Of a stretch of DNA of 13,782 nucleotides, positions 12,781 through 13,782 are shown piece after piece. The stretch spans positions 1 to 13,782 of the forward strand of contig NZ_JBJKOP010000004.1 in NCBI RefSeq assembly GCF_046707225.1, given 5' to 3'. The stretch's first letter is position 1; each line of letters opens with the position of its first letter. This stretch comes from Caproicibacter sp046707225 (GTDB taxonomy: Bacteria > Bacillota > Clostridia > Oscillospirales > Acutalibacteraceae). The position numbers and the translations under genes are program-made. A model generated the notes under the pieces. It had not been told where the DNA came from. It searched no databases and saw nothing but the letters and a program-made list of their open reading frames with translations.

Positions 12781-12818
12781 AAAAATGGACGCCTCCGGCT
12801 TTTATCCCGGAAGCGTCC
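12781..12818 (-). terminator. Intrinsic terminator of the SRAP operon
   Basis: On the - strand GGACGC (12818-12813) pairs with GCGTCC (12792-12787), with an inner TCCGG/CCGGA pairing separated by one mismatch. It is followed by ATTTTT (12786-12781). It lies 22 bases after the SRAP stop codon. Confidence 0.75.
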
Positions 12819-12839
12819 GTTACTCTTTTCTATTCATCT

Positions 12840-13409
12840 TTACATCGGGACTCTCGCCAGCTCCGGCGGTACCCGGTTCAGCAGCTCCATGGCGCTCTGC
12901 GCATCTTCCAGCCATCGGTTTCTTCCATTCCCGTCAAGAACAACCGGCATCCGGTCGTGAACATCCTGCATGGAGAAATTGGCGGCGGTCGTGAGAATCA
13001 CAAATCTCTTTTCGCCCTGAAATTCATCGTACAGCCCGGCCATATAGAGCGCGTCGGTTCCGGGCAGATTAAACTGATATTTCACCTTGTTCGCGTCATG
13101 CGACCATTCAAAAAAGCCGGTGGAGGGAATCACGCATCTGCGGGAAGGGAGACACCTCCGGAACATGGACCGTTCCCGCACGGTTTCCACCCTCGCGTTG
13201 ATGATAACGCCCTTGTTATATCGGTGCGGAAAGCCCCACACAATGGCTTCGGGCGTAACGGCGCCCCGTTCCCGGATTAAAACCGGCGCTTTGTCCGTCG
13301 GGAAAATCTCTCCGGTTTGAAACGTCTCGTTCTTTCTCTGCACTTCTTCCAGAATCTCGCGGATCTCTTTCAGATCCGGGTCGCTGAACAGAACGTATCT
13401 GCCGCACAT
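12840..13409 (-). CDS. SRAP-domain protein (YedK/HMCES type, abasic-site DNA-protein crosslinker)
   Basis: This 189-aa protein spans the whole SOS response-associated peptidase domain. All key residues are visible: catalytic Cys2 in MCGRYV (exposed after Met removal), N71 in INARVET, E101 in TGFFEW and H151 in VHDRMP, plus IVWGF (56-60). Proteins of this family attach covalently through Cys2 to abasic sites in single-stranded DNA and shield them until repair. It is slightly shorter than E. coli YedK. GGGGTGA lies before the ATG, six bases after the stop of the 82-aa gene, so it is cotranscribed with that gene and the Y-family polymerase. GC content is clearly higher than in the left half of the window. 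Confidence 0.93.
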   Translation of the reverse strand: MCGRYVLFSDPDLKEIREILEEVQRKNETFQTGEIFPTDKAPVLIRERGAVTPEAIVWGFPHRYNKGVIINARVETVRERSMFRRCLPSRRCVIPSTGFFEWSHDANKVKYQFNLPGTDALYMAGLYDEFQGEKRFVILTTAANFSMQDVHDRMPVVLDGNGRNRWLEDAQSAMELLNRVPPELARVPM

Positions 13410-13415
13410 GTTTTT

Positions 13416-13664
13416 TCACCCCGCGTTTTGTTTTGCTTCGACAAACCACCGGTCCTGCTCCCGCCAGAGATACTTTTCCCGGCCCTGAATCCGGCAGGTG
13501 TAGCGAATTCCCGCGCCGCCTGCCTTGAGCGACGCGGCGGGCCGCGCATCCAGCACCCGGTCGATTTCATACATCACTCCGTCCGCCCACCAGATCGCGA
13601 GGGGGAGCAGCCTGCCGTCCTCGTAAAAGCGCGCGATCACATCGACATATCGTTTACAGGACAT
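13416..13664 (-). CDS. Conserved small protein of a Y-polymerase/SRAP cassette
   Basis: This 82-aa protein has no name known to me. It reads as one compact beta-rich domain: RYVDVIARFYEDGRLLPLAI, then W-A-D-G, YEIDRVLDARPAASLKAGG and IRYTCRIQGREKYLWRE. I recall similar small proteins (R-V-L-D-x-R-x-A-A-S-L-K-A-G-G-x-G-I-R-Y-T-C-R) next to DNA polymerase genes in Clostridia, which fits this location. AAGGGGG precedes the ATG, 13 bases after the polymerase stop codon. It has no signal peptide or membrane span. A role as an accessory to translesion synthesis is inferred from context only. Confidence 0.75.
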   Translation of the reverse strand: MSCKRYVDVIARFYEDGRLLPLAIWWADGVMYEIDRVLDARPAASLKAGGAGIRYTCRIQGREKYLWREQDRWFVEAKQNAG

Positions 13665-13677
13665 TCAGATTTCCCCC

Positions 13678-13782
13678 TTAAAAGTATCCGACCGGATGAA
13701 TCGTGTGGTCCTTCTTCGGATCAAAGCCGGAGAGCTGCCGGTCCGTCAGCAGAACCGCGGGCTGCACCGCAAAACTCCCGAA
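13678..13782 (-). CDS. Y-family DNA polymerase, C-terminal end (partial)
   Basis: Thirty-four codons and a TAA stop (13680-13678) are present; the gene runs off the right edge of the window. The tail reads AVQPAVLLTDRQLSGFDPKK and then DHTIHPVGYF, which matches my recollection of the end of clostridial UmuC/DinB-like translesion polymerases. The catalytic palm lies outside the window, so activity cannot be judged. The downstream 82-aa protein and SRAP gene follow closely on the same strand, giving a DNA-damage operon. Confidence 0.6.
   Translation of the reverse strand, partial: FGSFAVQPAVLLTDRQLSGFDPKKDHTIHPVGYF

Noticed and set aside
1..13782. CRISPR arrays, tRNA or rRNA genes, phage structural genes
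   Set aside because: No regularly spaced repeats, no cloverleaf-like segments with a CCA end, and no capsid, terminase or tail motifs were seen on either strand.

Overview
The window looks like part of a chromosome from a fermentative Clostridia member (Firmicutes), possibly Oscillospiraceae-like. The family level is a guess. The clues are strong AAGGAGG-type ribosome binding sites, an iron-dependent alcohol dehydrogenase, a flavin reductase-like protein, and an SRAP/small protein/Y-family polymerase cassette of a kind I associate with Clostridia. No tRNA, rRNA or CRISPR array was seen.

Layout. Positions 1-3620 are AT-rich and eroded. They hold debris of two transposase families (IS3-like on +, IS5-like on -), a small membrane protein with a zinc ribbon, an intact M18 aminopeptidase (apeB), and broken remnants: an EcsC-family gene with a frameshift, a possible transglutaminase-like start, and a GC-rich unassigned scrap. 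Positions 3621-4421 (-) encode an IclR-family regulator with a good promoter. It faces a nine-gene + strand cluster (4701-12385) that ends at a strong intrinsic terminator (12491-12549). After that the - strand carries a DNA-damage cassette (13782 back to 12840): the tail of a Y-family DNA polymerase, an 82-aa protein and a YedK/HMCES-type SRAP protein.

The centrepiece is the 4701-12385 cluster. In order it encodes two FAH-fold MhpD/DmpE/DmpH-type enzymes (2-oxopentenoate hydratase and oxalocrotonate decarboxylase relatives), a flavodoxin-fold oxidoreductase with a C-terminal zinc ribbon, a DUF819 membrane protein, a dihydroorotase-like amidohydrolase, a 128-aa tautomerase resembling CHMI (HpaF), a 70-aa 4-oxalocrotonate tautomerase, an HpaI-type pyruvate aldolase and an iron-containing alcohol dehydrogenase. 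This is the set of late steps of an aromatic meta-cleavage pathway: tautomerise, decarboxylate, hydrate, split to pyruvate plus an aldehyde, then reduce the aldehyde. No ring-cleaving dioxygenase or semialdehyde dehydrogenase is present in the window. The amidohydrolase and flavoprotein sit where an oxygen-independent ring-opening or ring-reducing entry would be expected. My inference is an IclR-controlled anaerobic pathway that takes up a cyclic or acylated compound through the DUF819 protein, converts it to a 2-oxo-enoate and ferments it to pyruvate and an alcohol. The substrate cannot be read from the sequence.
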